The position numbers and the translations under genes were made by a program. From Actinotignum urinale DSM 15805 (lineage in GTDB: Bacteria; Actinomycetota; Actinomycetes; Actinomycetales; Actinomycetaceae), in the NCBI RefSeq assembly GCF_000420445.1, contig NZ_ATUY01000002.1:1-64000 (forward strand): DNA of 64,000 nt, read 5' to 3'. How positions within the stretch are numbered: the first letter of the stretch is position 1; every line of letters starts with the position of its first letter. Below are positions 40,611 to 49,447 of this stretch, piece after piece. The notes under the pieces are model-generated. The model saw only the letters and a list, made by a program, of their open reading frames with translations. It ran no database searches and was not told where the DNA came from.

Positions 40611-41023
40611 TGCATCCAGTACAGATAGCACAAGCAAAAATGGACCTCATCCGCTCCGCCGTCGGAATACTCGACCGCGCCTATCTTCACGATAAAGCCA
40701 GCCAAATCATTGAAGAAATCATCCCCGCAACCTACGAGATACTCCCACCCTGGCGTGAAAACGAGACAAGCCCAGAAACCCCACCGGTTCCTGAGCCTGC
40801 CCGTCTAACAATCGCTAAATATCTTGAAGAAAAAACCGGGACAAACAAACTATCCAACACGTTCGCCCGAACACTCCTCAAGACCTATCAAGAATTCTAC
40901 AACACGACCCCCGCGAAAGACCATACGGGAAGCAAACCACACGGCACCTACATCTACACCGAGTCAGACCGATGGCTATTCGACCTCACATGGCACAAAC
41001 TCACGAAAGGAAAACAAAAATGA
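40610..41023 (+). CDS. Phage early protein, unknown
   Basis: This 137-residue protein has a helical N-terminal part, a Pro-rich linker (ETSPETPPVPEP) and a C-terminal domain with YLEEKTGTNKLSNTFARTLL. Start and stop overlap the neighbours by one and four bases. Not recognised. Confidence 0.65.
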   Translation: MHPVQIAQAKMDLIRSAVGILDRAYLHDKASQIIEEIIPATYEILPPWRENETSPETPPVPEPARLTIAKYLEEKTGTNKLSNTFARTLLKTYQEFYNTTPAKDHTGSKPHGTYIYTESDRWLFDLTWHKLTKGKQK

Positions 41024-41271
41024 AGCCTTTCACCCACCTAACTATCACCATAGCGCTCGCGGTTATCGCGGGCATGACCGCAGCCAACGACATGCCAATC
41101 GGTATTTTTATCGGCGGTGTCGCCGGTATTTGGGCAGGCATCGCAGACGAAGCATATCGAGAAGAAGCGCGTAAGCGCGAAGAACGCGCACGACACGCGG
41201 GGCAGGCACGCAGTTTTTCACGCGCCGAACACATGGAACAAGCCGCGAAATATATTCAAGGCAGGTACTGA
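41020..41271 (+). CDS. Small phage membrane protein
   Basis: ATG 41020 lies in the end of the previous gene (ATGA-type overlap). The 83-residue product has two hydrophobic segments (ITIALAVIAGMTA and IGIFIGGVAGIWAGIA) and a long charged Arg/Glu/Ala-rich tail. Possibly a superinfection-exclusion or inner-membrane protein; that is speculation. Confidence 0.6.
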   Translation: MKPFTHLTITIALAVIAGMTAANDMPIGIFIGGVAGIWAGIADEAYREEARKREERARHAGQARSFSRAEHMEQAAKYIQGRY

Positions 41272-41450
41272 TGAGTAAACAGCCTGATCTTATTACAGCA
41301 AAAGAAGCCGCACAAAAACTCGGCATCCACCTTGACACCGTATACCACCTACTTTTAACAAAGAAAATCCCGTCCTACAAAATCGGACGCCGATACCGGA
41401 TAGACCCAAGGGAACTAGACGGCTGGCTCATCGAACACCGAAACAAATAA
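41271..41450 (+). CDS. Excisionase-type helix-turn-helix protein
   Basis: This 59-residue protein reads ITAKEAAQKLGIHLDTVYHL then KKIPSYKIGRRYRIDPREL and WL: the classic excisionase/MerR-like domain (HTH_17). It could be Xis or an early regulator. The start ATG shares its A with the preceding stop codon (TGATG). Confidence 0.8.
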   Translation: MSKQPDLITAKEAAQKLGIHLDTVYHLLLTKKIPSYKIGRRYRIDPRELDGWLIEHRNK

Positions 41451-41462
41451 AGGAAAAACATT

Positions 41463-41783
41463 ATGGAAACCATCGAACAACTCGTCAATCTCGCCCTATC
41501 CTTGCGTGCCGAAAAACAACAATGCGAAGAAGCACTCGCAGTCACAAACGAAAAAATCGCCCAACTACTCCCTACCGGCGGGACAGTAGGAGACCATCGC
41601 GTGAACGTCACCAGGCGTAAAACCCTCAACATAAAACAGCTAGAAAAGGCCTACCCTGTCGCCAAATTCGCTCATTTATATGAACCGAAACTATCCACTA
41701 GCGCGGTAAAAAATGCGTTCAGCCCCACCCAGCTTGAACGATTCAAAACCGAATCTAGCACCCCAACCGTCACCATACGATAG
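41463..41783 (+). CDS. Phage early protein with coiled-coil start
   Basis: This 106-residue protein has an N-terminal coiled coil (ALSLRAEKQQCEEALAVTNE) and a basic middle. AAAGGAAA precedes the ATG. It lies directly before the Cas4-like nuclease gene, as in many actinophage recombination modules. Not recognised further. Confidence 0.6.
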   Translation: METIEQLVNLALSLRAEKQQCEEALAVTNEKIAQLLPTGGTVGDHRVNVTRRKTLNIKQLEKAYPVAKFAHLYEPKLSTSAVKNAFSPTQLERFKTESSTPTVTIR

Positions 41784-41798
41784 GGAAAACGAATACGC

Positions 41799-42605
41799 AT
41801 GAGCACCACAGACGTGAACGATACAGGCGAACTCATCGGCTACCAAATCCAAGACCTAATCGAGAACGCTATCACCAACCAGCCCCGCAGTCTGCAACGC
41901 ATGATCGGCCCCAGCGAAATCGGGAACCCCTGCACCCACTGCCTAGCCGCACGGCTAGCTAGCTGGACAAAAACCGAAACCCGCGTCCCCTGGCTCCCCT
42001 ATATAGGAACAGCCGTACATGAAGCCTTACAGGGTATTTTCGACACCCTCCAACAGTCCAGGAAACCAGATGATTTGGAATTTTGGACAGAACGCAAGGT
42101 GACTGTCGGCACCTTGGCAGGGAAACCTATCACTGGTAGCGCCGACCTGTTTATCCCCAACGTGCGCGGAGCATGCACACCAGGCATCAATATTGACTGG
42201 AAAATCGTCGGCAAAACCACGCTCGACACCGTCAGGCGCACCCACTATCCAGGCCAACAGTACGAAATCCAAGCCCACCTGTATGGGTTGGGGTGGGAAA
42301 ACGCAGGCCAAAAAGTTAGCCACGTATGCGTATTTTTCATGCCCAGGAACGGTATGAGCCTATCTGGTGGCTACTGGTGGAGCGCCCCATATGACCCGCA
42401 GATAGCTAAGGACGCGTTAGGGCGTCTCGCCTCGCTCTATACGAGCATGACCGCAATCACAACCGCACTAGGAGCCGAAGGGAGAGACACATGGATTGCC
42501 AGCCTAGATAGAAACCCCGACTGTTGGGACTGTCGGAAATACCCCGACTGGGTCAACTATACAACCCCGAAAATCGAACAAACAACCATCGACGACATCA
42601 TTTAA
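41799..42605 (+). CDS. Cas4/RecB-like PD-(D/E)XK exonuclease
   Basis: This 268-residue protein starts the domain with IGPSEIGNPCTHCLAARL (Cys45 and Cys48), continues with WLPYIGTAVHEALQ, then GSADLFIP and INIDWKIVG, which supply the metal-binding Asp and the D..K motif, and HYPGQQYEIQAHLY for the final Q motif. Two more Cys close to the C-terminus (PDCWDCRKYPDW) could complete a Cas4-type Fe-S cluster. It probably resects phage DNA ends for recombination together with the following protein. Confidence 0.78.
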   Translation: MSTTDVNDTGELIGYQIQDLIENAITNQPRSLQRMIGPSEIGNPCTHCLAARLASWTKTETRVPWLPYIGTAVHEALQGIFDTLQQSRKPDDLEFWTERKVTVGTLAGKPITGSADLFIPNVRGACTPGINIDWKIVGKTTLDTVRRTHYPGQQYEIQAHLYGLGWENAGQKVSHVCVFFMPRNGMSLSGGYWWSAPYDPQIAKDALGRLASLYTSMTAITTALGAEGRDTWIASLDRNPDCWDCRKYPDWVNYTTPKIEQTTIDDII

Positions 42606-42616
42606 GGACAACAATC

Positions 42617-43192
42617 ATGAATTTTACATTAGATCAAGCACTCGCTAACGGATTAACCCTCAAGCCCGAAAATGTTGGGGAAACCATTACCGGGACCATC
42701 ACAGGGACAGAGGTAAAACAAGTCATCGAATACGGGGGAACAAAACCCCAAACGTGGAGTGATGGAAGCCCACAGCTTCAGATCCTTATACGCCTCACCA
42801 CTGCGGATGGTGAAGGCACCGTATATGTTAAAAATTGGGGCAAGCAACGCGCTGCACTCCTATCTGCGATCAAAAACGGTGGTTTCGAGACAGCAGGGAC
42901 AGCTTTAGCCCCGGGAAACCGTTTCAGCGTGACATTCGTGGGTGAGGAACCGAACGAGAAGAATCCGCGTTTGAACTCCGCGAAAATCTATCGTTACGAG
43001 ATTCGGGCGGGCGCAAACCCACAGGTTACACAGGCTCTCGATAATTCCCAGTTTGATAACGAACCGCCAGTGGGGGAACCGGCTCAAGTTGACATCCCCG
43101 CACTTATCAAGGCCGGCATGAGCGACGAGCAAATTTCTGGCATGACTAGAATCCCTGCTGACACCATCGCATTCATCAGACAACAAGCCTAA
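42617..43192 (+). CDS. Phage single-strand-DNA-binding or annealing-type protein (tentative)
   Basis: This 191-residue protein has a beta-rich middle with GTVYVKNWGKQRAALLSAIK and FSVTFVGEEPNEKNPRLNSAK, an OB-like appearance, followed by a helix-turn-helix-like tail (AGMSDEQISGMTRIPADTIAF). Its place between the Cas4-like nuclease and the primase suggests ssDNA binding. No definite family match by eye. Confidence 0.55.
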   Translation: MNFTLDQALANGLTLKPENVGETITGTITGTEVKQVIEYGGTKPQTWSDGSPQLQILIRLTTADGEGTVYVKNWGKQRAALLSAIKNGGFETAGTALAPGNRFSVTFVGEEPNEKNPRLNSAKIYRYEIRAGANPQVTQALDNSQFDNEPPVGEPAQVDIPALIKAGMSDEQISGMTRIPADTIAFIRQQA

Positions 43193-43286
43193 CCGCTCTT
43201 TATGCCCTAACCGCGTGAGGGACATAGGCGGGTGCAAGCCCCGCTAGGGCACCAAAAACATTCTTTTGTAGAGAGAAAGGAAACGA

Positions 43287-45689
43287 ATGTCGCTGCTAGA
43301 GACAGCTGTCCGTGCCCAACAGGCAGGCATTGTTACGATTCCTATCACAGGGACGGCGAAAAAGCCGGCGGTGCGTTGGAGGGGACCCTATGCGGGTCTT
43401 ACCGAGCAACAAGCACGCTACTATTTCGAACATGAAAAATATGGTTTAGCGGCTGCTATGGGACAGCGCAGTGGCGGTCTTATCATGCTCGAAATTGAGG
43501 GACGCGCCACAACAAAACTCAAAACGCTCACAGACACAGCTAGAGAGCAGGGGCGGGCGGAGCTTTGGCAACGGGTTTGTAGCGGGGCATGGGAACAAAC
43601 CCCTAGCGGGGGCTATCACTGGTACGTCAGACTAGCCGACACTACCGATTTTCCGCATAACACGAAACTCGCCCTGTCTTCCACGGGGGAGGTTTTGGCC
43701 GAAACCCGCGGGGAAGGAGGCTACAGTATTATAGCCCCCACCCCCGGAGCGTTTCATTCGAGTGGGAAACCGTGGAAAACAATCATTGGGGATATTACGA
43801 CCGCCGCGCTCGTTACTCGTAGTGAGTATGAGGCGTTGTGTAACATTTTCCGCTCCCTCGACGAAACAGGGACTAAAGCCCTAACGGTTGAAAAGGTCAT
43901 AAAAGTCCCGACCTGCGTACAGGGCACACGCCCAGGCGACGACTACGCCGCTAAAAACGACTGGGCAGACATCCTCACACCTTTGGGGTGGACATACTCC
44001 CACAAAGACCAACAAGGCGTCAGATATTGGGTACGCCCCGGAAAAACAGTCAAAGACGGACACAGCGCCACCACCAACAGGGACGGACTAGACAACCTCT
44101 ACATATTCTCATCTAGCACCGGCTTACCTACCGAACAACCCATATCAAAACTCCATTTCTACGCCCTCACACACACGGGCGGCAACGACACCGAAGCCGC
44201 AAAACAACTAGCACAACAAGGCTACGGAACACCCACCCTCCAGCCACGAGACCCCACCGGGCTAGACGACTGGATCAACCTCAAAACCCAAAACGACGGA
44301 ACCATCATCAACACCACTACCGGCGAAATCATCGACACCTACACCCTCACAGACGACGGAAACGCCCTCAGATTCGCAGACAAATACCCTAATTCCTACA
44401 GGTGGATAACCGATTTGAAAACATGGGCGACATGGAACGGCCACACATGGGACACCACAGCAGACGACGCACCCATCATCGAAGCCCTCAGACAACAAGC
44501 CCGCAACCTACCCGCAGACGACAAAGCAAACATCGCATACAAAATGAAAAGCCTATCCAAACACGCCGTTTTCAACGTCGAACGCCTTTTACGTGCACAG
44601 TTCGCGACCCCTATCACCACGTTTGATGCCGACCCATGGCTACTCAACACCCCCGGCGGGCTCATCGACCTCAAAACCGGCAAAATCACAGCCAACAAAC
44701 CTAACGATTACTGCCTACGCTCCACCACCGTCGCACCCGATTTCACCATGCCCACCCCCCGATGGGATGCGTTCCTTGCACAAACATTCACCGGAAACCC
44801 AGAACTCACCACCTATATACAGCGCGCAGTCGGCCTCGCCCTCATCGGACAAGTCCTCGAACAAGAATTCTACTTCCTCCACGGAACAGGAGCCAACGGC
44901 AAAAGCGTCCTCCTCAACGTCCTACGGCGCATACTCGGCACAGGCACAAACGGCTACGCCGTATCCCTACAATCCATAGCATTCACCCAAGGAGCCGAAC
45001 GCCGCCACCCGGCCGATATTGCCGCCCTAGCAGGCGCCCGCCTAGCCATCACGTCAGAGACCGAAGAAGGCGACAGATTCAGCGAATCCCGCGTCAAACT
45101 TTTAACCGGCGCAGACTCTATTAGCGCCCGCTATATGGGAGGAAACTTCTTCGAATTCCAGCCCTCACACACCATCATCATGATATCCAATCATGAGCCC
45201 GAGGTGATGACAGGGGGGAGTGCTTTTTGGAGGCGAGTCAAAAAAATACCATTCCTTAACATCGTGCCTGAACAAGACCGGAATCCTAACCTGGAAAACG
45301 AGTTGATGGAAGAAGCCCCCGGAATCCTCGCATGGATGCTCCAGGGCACCAAAGAATATGTCAAGGACGGCATGTGTGCCCCTGAGGTCGTGAAGGTTGC
45401 TACTGAGCGGTATGAGACCGAGCAGGACACCGTGAGGATGTACGTGCAGGACTGCTGTGCTGTGGGGGAGCCTAACCGGCAAGGATATGAAACGCTTGTC
45501 GCACGGTTTAGGGGCGAGTATGAAACCTGGTGCAGGCGGAACGGACTGGACTCAGTGAGCGCTAAAGCGATTACCCAGCGGTTGAAAAATTATGGTGTGC
45601 GAAGCACGAAGGGGACGGGGGGTGTCCGTTTTTATGCGGGGATTCGGATCGTTATTGAGCAGGGTGAGACTCTCGAGGACGTGATGTAA
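43287..45689 (+). CDS. Bifunctional primase-polymerase / D5-type helicase
   Basis: This 800-residue replication protein starts with a prim-pol domain (AKKPAVRWRGPYAG, then GLAAAMGQRSGGLIMLEIEG and GGYSIIAPTPGAFHSSGKPW). The middle has a D5_N domain and the C-terminal third is an SF3/D5 ATPase with Walker A GTGANGKSVLLN, Walker B region LAITSETEEGD, and the sensor segment IMISNHEPE. Such fused proteins start and drive replication of P4-like and siphoviral replicons. AGAAAGGAAA precedes ATG 43287. A 94-base gap before it can fold as GCCCTA../..TAGGGC enclosing a second hairpin. Repeats behind it may be the origin. Confidence 0.9.
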   Translation: MSLLETAVRAQQAGIVTIPITGTAKKPAVRWRGPYAGLTEQQARYYFEHEKYGLAAAMGQRSGGLIMLEIEGRATTKLKTLTDTAREQGRAELWQRVCSGAWEQTPSGGYHWYVRLADTTDFPHNTKLALSSTGEVLAETRGEGGYSIIAPTPGAFHSSGKPWKTIIGDITTAALVTRSEYEALCNIFRSLDETGTKALTVEKVIKVPTCVQGTRPGDDYAAKNDWADILTPLGWTYSHKDQQGVRYWVRPGKTVKDGHSATTNRDGLDNLYIFSSSTGLPTEQPISKLHFYALTHTGGNDTEAAKQLAQQGYGTPTLQPRDPTGLDDWINLKTQNDGTIINTTTGEIIDTYTLTDDGNALRFADKYPNSYRWITDLKTWATWNGHTWDTTADDAPIIEALRQQARNLPADDKANIAYKMKSLSKHAVFNVERLLRAQFATPITTFDADPWLLNTPGGLIDLKTGKITANKPNDYCLRSTTVAPDFTMPTPRWDAFLAQTFTGNPELTTYIQRAVGLALIGQVLEQEFYFLHGTGANGKSVLLNVLRRILGTGTNGYAVSLQSIAFTQGAERRHPADIAALAGARLAITSETEEGDRFSESRVKLLTGADSISARYMGGNFFEFQPSHTIIMISNHEPEVMTGGSAFWRRVKKIPFLNIVPEQDRNPNLENELMEEAPGILAWMLQGTKEYVKDGMCAPEVVKVATERYETEQDTVRMYVQDCCAVGEPNRQGYETLVARFRGEYETWCRRNGLDSVSAKAITQRLKNYGVRSTKGTGGVRFYAGIRIVIEQGETLEDVM

Positions 45690-45720
45690 ATGAGGTTAAG
45701 AAAAGGGTTTTTGAGGGTTT

Positions 45721-45994
45721 TATCTGCCACTCTTATCTGCCACTCTAAACAATATCATTGCGGAAACTGTATAGTAGATGGGGTGGCAGATAGCCCGAAA
45801 AGTTGCAGATTAGTGGCAAATAAAAAACGCACCCGCCACCCCCTTTTCCCCTTATATTTCCTTATATATCTCTTCTTAGTGGCAGATATGGCAGATAAAT
45901 ATAAAGAGAATATAAGTATAAAAAAAGACATATATATACCTATATATACCCCCTATATATACATATATATAGGTAATGAAAAAAAATCTGCCAC
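45721..45994. other. Candidate phage replication origin with iteron-like repeats
   Basis: The motif TATCTGCCAC or its complement occurs at 45721, 45734, 45783 (inverted), 45813 (inverted, one change), 45879 (inverted), 45888 (overlapping ATGGCAGATA) and 45986. Next to it lies an AT tract of alternating TATATA (45935-45975), suited to strand opening. A frame 45690-46025 crosses it but looks non-coding. The position right behind the primase-helicase fits an origin. Not proven. Confidence 0.55.
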
Positions 45995-46017
45995 CCGCCA
46001 CGCCCCAGGCGGTCACC

Positions 46018-46302
46018 ATGCGTGAACAAGACCTCGAAAAAAATCTCACAAAAGCAGTCCACGCAAGAGGCGGACTCTCCTGGAAATTCGTGTCCCCCGG
46101 CACTGTTGGAGTGCCCGACCGCATCGTCATTCTCCCCGACGCACATATCGCATTCATCGAACTCAAAAAACCCGGAACAGGCAGACTCACAAAAATCCAA
46201 GCCTGGAGGCACCACCAACTCAAAAAGCTTTCAGCCCCTGTTTTCGTTATCAACCACCCCGATCAGATAGAACAAACGCTCAACCAGATAGAACAATCAT
46301 GA
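46018..46302 (+). CDS. VRR-NUC domain nuclease
   Basis: This 94-residue protein has REQDLEKNL at the start, GTVGVPDRIVILPDA with the catalytic Asp, and FIELKKPGTGRLTKIQAWRHHQL with the E-x-K pair and Q, the complete VRR-NUC (PD-(D/E)XK) core. It is typical of phages as a Holliday-junction or flap nuclease. ATG 46018 starts at the domain; ATG 45976 would add 14 residues. The stop overlaps the helicase start by four bases. Confidence 0.88.
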   Translation: MREQDLEKNLTKAVHARGGLSWKFVSPGTVGVPDRIVILPDAHIAFIELKKPGTGRLTKIQAWRHHQLKKLSAPVFVINHPDQIEQTLNQIEQS

Positions 46303-47651
46303 AATTCATTCCTCACGACTACCAGAAACAAGCTATTAAATTTTTACTTGACCGCCCCCAGGCATGCCTCATGCTCGACATGGGCTTGGGTAAAACCTCA
46401 ATCACCCTCTCCGCCCTAGCCATGTGGCACGCCATGGGACAGACACAAAAAATACTCATCATCGCCCCCAAACGCGTAGCAGAACACACCTGGCCAAACG
46501 AAATCAAAAAATGGGAACACACCCAACACCTAGAATTCTCGGTTATCACCGGCACGGAATCCCAGCGACTCAAAGCCCTAGCGAACCCCGCCCTCACCCA
46601 CATTATTAGCCGTGACAATCTCGCATGGCTCACCAAACAGCCACACCCCACATACGACATTCTCGTATTCGACGAACTCAGCAGCTATAAAAACCCAACA
46701 GCTAAACGCACCCGCGCGGCTCTCAAACTCTCGAAAACAGCCCGCCGTGTCATCGGCCTGACAGGCACCCCGGCACCTAACGGATATTTAGACTTATTCG
46801 CCCAATATCTTGTTATCGACTTAGGGCAACGACTAGGCACATCTATTGTTCGATATCGCAACACATATTTTCGTGCAACAAAATACGTGTATCAACGCCC
46901 CGTAGGGTGGACACTCACCCGTGAGGGCGAAGCCACCATCAACGGGTTAATCAAAGATATTACTCTCTCGATGAAAGCCGACGATTATCTCACGATGCCA
47001 CCTATCACCTATACAACAACAGTAGCCAGGATGAGCAGGACAGAAACCGCCCGCTATGAACAATTCAAGAAAAACCTCATTATTGAAATTGAGGGCGAAA
47101 CCATCATTGCCTCAAACGCGGCGGTACTCTCCTCAAAACTTTCACAATACGCCAGCGGGGCAATATATGCCGAAGACGGAACACCCGCCCATGTCCACAC
47201 CGCCAAGATAGACGCACTTGCCGACGTTATCGAAGCCACAAACGGGCAACCCCTCTTGGTTGCTTATTGGTTTAAAACCGACCTTGAAGCCCTCACGAAA
47301 TATTTTCCAGACGGCCGGGTGCTAGAAACATCCAAGGATTTTAACGAGTGGAACGCCGGGAAAGTCCCGTTAGCGTTCATCCACCCCGCATCGGTAGGCC
47401 ACGGCATCAATCTACAGGCCGGCGGGCATTATTTAGCGTGGTATACCACGCCGTGGAGCCTGGAACTCTACCAACAAACAAACGCCAGGATCTACAGGCA
47501 AGGCCAATCCCGGCCAGTAACCATCACCCACATAGCTACCGAGGGCACAATCGATGCCCGTGTTATTCGTGCTTTGGAAACAAAACGCACAACCCAAGAC
47601 GACTTGCTTTCAGCCGTGAAAGCAGAACTCTACCCCGAAAGGAAAAACTAA
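46299..47651 (+). CDS. SNF2-type DNA helicase/translocase
   Basis: This 450-residue SF2 protein has Q-like HDYQKQAI, motif I MGLGKTS, motif II FDELSSYKN (in place of DEAH), motif III LTGTPAPN, and motif VI QTNARIYRQGQ. The size is that of phage SNF2-like helicases, which usually follow a VRR-NUC gene. It probably remodels or unwinds phage replication intermediates. The stop overlaps the next start (TAATG). Confidence 0.92.
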   Translation: MKFIPHDYQKQAIKFLLDRPQACLMLDMGLGKTSITLSALAMWHAMGQTQKILIIAPKRVAEHTWPNEIKKWEHTQHLEFSVITGTESQRLKALANPALTHIISRDNLAWLTKQPHPTYDILVFDELSSYKNPTAKRTRAALKLSKTARRVIGLTGTPAPNGYLDLFAQYLVIDLGQRLGTSIVRYRNTYFRATKYVYQRPVGWTLTREGEATINGLIKDITLSMKADDYLTMPPITYTTTVARMSRTETARYEQFKKNLIIEIEGETIIASNAAVLSSKLSQYASGAIYAEDGTPAHVHTAKIDALADVIEATNGQPLLVAYWFKTDLEALTKYFPDGRVLETSKDFNEWNAGKVPLAFIHPASVGHGINLQAGGHYLAWYTTPWSLELYQQTNARIYRQGQSRPVTITHIATEGTIDARVIRALETKRTTQDDLLSAVKAELYPERKN

Positions 47652-47848
47652 TGGACTATCAATACCTCGCACACGTTTACTCAACAATCATTTACGACCT
47701 TCAAGAATGGTTACGTTACGAAATCACCAGATGCGAAGACACCACAAACACAGGTGGGAAAGATTCCATGAAAACAAAACACATGGCGACCGCTTACCTC
47801 AACACAAAATACAGGCTCGACGACCTTATCGACGACTACCTCAACTAG
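47651..47848 (+). CDS. Small phage protein, unknown
   Basis: This 65-residue protein starts at ATG 47651, which overlaps the helicase stop, and ends YRLDDLIDDYLN. It is acidic and helical. The frame is open further upstream inside the helicase gene, but the overlap start is the natural one. Not recognised. Confidence 0.6.
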   Translation: MDYQYLAHVYSTIIYDLQEWLRYEITRCEDTTNTGGKDSMKTKHMATAYLNTKYRLDDLIDDYLN

Positions 47849-47866
47849 CCAAGAAAGGAAACATGT

Positions 47867-48508
47867 ATGCGCGCCAGCCTCGAAACCGTTCTCACGAACC
47901 TAGCCATGTGGGAGGAGGAAATTCGAGCAATCGTTGAAAACAACACCGAACCCGCCGGAATAACCTACACGTCCCCCATCACCACAGGCGCAACCGGAGG
48001 CGCGATTGAAAGCGCCATCTACCAAAAAGAACAACTCGCTAGAGAGGTAGATGCTATAGCTACACATGCCCGGAATCTTGGCTGGTGCGCAACGGCAACC
48101 ACGCATCCCGCGCTGTATATTAGGGCGCGTTTGTCTAAAGCCCGCCTCACCTACCCCCACTATGAAACTATGGTAAACAGTCTCGATAAGATACACGAAC
48201 GATGGAGGGATATTCTCGCTCCCACTCTGTCTGACCACACTTGCCCAATGTGCGGAAAAACCAGACTACATTACCGGAACCGCATGTACGTTTGTCCGGC
48301 GTGTGACTACACAGCCACACCCCAACAACTCAGGGACGCTATCTACTGGAGGCTCACCACCACACCCGATACATGGGTGACACGCGAACAGGCTAGTAAG
48401 ATAACCGGGATATCTCGGGCAACCATAAGGAAGCGCATACAACGCGGAACACTCCACGTAGATAAGCAAGGACGAATCAACCTACACCAACTCACCCACA
48501 ACACTTGA
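47867..48508 (+). CDS. Zinc-ribbon and HTH phage protein, possible late regulator
   Basis: This 213-residue protein has a helical N-terminal half, a zinc ribbon at about 126-147 (CPMCGKTRLHYRNRMYVCPACD) with four Cys, and a C-terminal helix-turn-helix (VTREQASKITGISRATIRKR) with a wing. It is the last gene of the early block and could control the late genes, a common role for this position. GAAAGGAAA precedes ATG 47867. Its stop codon lies in the -35 of the next promoter. Confidence 0.65.
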   Translation: MRASLETVLTNLAMWEEEIRAIVENNTEPAGITYTSPITTGATGGAIESAIYQKEQLAREVDAIATHARNLGWCATATTHPALYIRARLSKARLTYPHYETMVNSLDKIHERWRDILAPTLSDHTCPMCGKTRLHYRNRMYVCPACDYTATPQQLRDAIYWRLTTTPDTWVTREQASKITGISRATIRKRIQRGTLHVDKQGRINLHQLTHNT

Positions 48509-48534
48509 CCCCCCGCCCCCGCCTATGGTAATGT
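48505..48534 (+). promoter_or_regulatory. Promoter of the candidate RNA
   Basis: TTGACC and TAATGT are 18 bases apart, with a C-rich spacer. Transcription should begin near 48541. Confidence 0.55.
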
Positions 48535-48540
48535 CACGCT

Positions 48541-48692
48541 TAAGGGCGTGAGTTGCGCCCAAAAACAAGCCCCAGGCACAGACAGCCCGGAGCTTTATCC
48601 ATATCCGGCCCCGGCAAGCAAGCAATAATATTTTTTGAACCACGCCGGGGCGCAACTTTTCTAAAGGCACCCAAAGAAACGGGTGCCTTTTT
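48541..48692 (+). ncRNA. Candidate structured phage RNA of about 150 nt
   Basis: Between a promoter (48505-48534) and a strong terminator (48663-48692) no ORF is present. AGTTGCGCCC (48551-48560) pairs perfectly with GGGCGCAACT (48648-48657), closing the whole element. Inside, CCGGA (48587-48591) pairs with TCCGG (48604-48608), and GCCCCGGC (48608-48615) can pair with GCCGGGGC (48644-48651), which competes with both other stems. Such alternative folds suggest a regulatory or functional RNA. It resembles no RNA class I can name. Confidence 0.55.
48663..48692 (+). terminator. Terminator of the candidate RNA
   Basis: AAAGGCACCC pairs with GGGTGCCTTT around an eight-base loop, followed by TT. 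Classic form. Confidence 0.8.
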
Positions 48693-48845
48693 CATATCCA
48701 GGAAACTATAGCCTCATCTAACCCCTCCCACGTTCCCCTAGCAGGGAGCCCCGCCTACAACCGGGGCGGCCAGAAACCGCCCCCTACCAACTCACGCGCC
48801 CCACCCCCCTCGGGTGGCACGTTCAACAAGAAAAGATTAAAGAAC

Positions 48846-49184
48846 ATGAGCAAACAGTCCTTACGCCGATGCCCCGCACCTAGGTGCCCCCACCTTATCC
48901 TCCCCGGCGTGCGTTATTGCCCAGAGCGCATGCGGGCATATGAGGCAAAGCGAGGCTCGCGCCACGAACGCGGGTACGGAAGGCTTCACACCCGCACCCG
49001 GGAGAGGTATGTCCGCAAGCTTCAACAAGGCGAAACAATTTTCTGTGCACGATGCAAGAAAAGGATTATGAGTTACGACCGATGGCACTTAGACCATAGC
49101 GATGACCGCATGTCGTATCTTGGAATTAGTCATGCTTCGTGCAATACGCGCGCAGGCGGACGTAAAGCACACAAACAACAGTGA
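48846..49184 (+). CDS. HNH endonuclease of the packaging module
   Basis: This 112-residue protein has an N-terminal CPAPRCPHLILPGVRYCPE cysteine motif and a C-terminal HNH core: FCARCKKRIM, WHLDHSDD and HASCNTRAGG. HNH genes directly before terminase are typical of cos-type siphophages, where the enzyme assists terminase cutting. AAAGATTAAAGAAC precedes the ATG. Confidence 0.87.
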   Translation: MSKQSLRRCPAPRCPHLILPGVRYCPERMRAYEAKRGSRHERGYGRLHTRTRERYVRKLQQGETIFCARCKKRIMSYDRWHLDHSDDRMSYLGISHASCNTRAGGRKAHKQQ

Positions 49185-49447
49185 GCTGACAACGCGAAAG
49201 ACAAAAACACGAAAGCGAAAAAGTATAGTATTTCTCGGTCGGGCAAGTATAAAAGAGGAAATAAAAATAAAGCACGGCAACGAAGTGAAATTGTGTTGTG
49301 AAGGGTGGGGGGGGTAACCCCAAAGGCTGGGTGTGGCTGTACCGCCGGGGATAGGGAAAAAACGCGCGAAGTATTCAAACATTTTCACGTCTTACATGGT
49401 GAACTGTTTCGTTTCGTGTTTTGATACAAGCTTTTAAGGAGGGGAAA
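49185..49447. other. Gap before terminase, possible cos region
   Basis: No gene is seen. The stretch has a run of eight G followed by TAACCCC at about 49308-49320, a GCCGGGGATAGGG element and a purine-rich part, in the place where cos sites lie in related phages. No cohesive end can be defined from sequence alone. Confidence 0.35.

Noticed and set aside
41799-42605. Cas4-like protein as part of a CRISPR system
   Set aside because: No other cas genes or arrays are present, and the gene sits in a phage recombination module where Cas4/RecB-like nucleases are common.
45690-46025. A 111-codon frame directly behind the primase-helicase gene
   Set aside because: It has no ribosome site, runs through the repeat cluster and the TATATA tract (giving poly Tyr-Ile) and lacks any protein-like pattern; I treat the stretch as a candidate origin.
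48541-48692. HEARO/omega-RNA type RNA linked to the following HNH gene
   Set aside because: The HNH protein is a short packaging endonuclease, not an IscB/IsrB protein, and it lies over 150 bases downstream with no transposon features.
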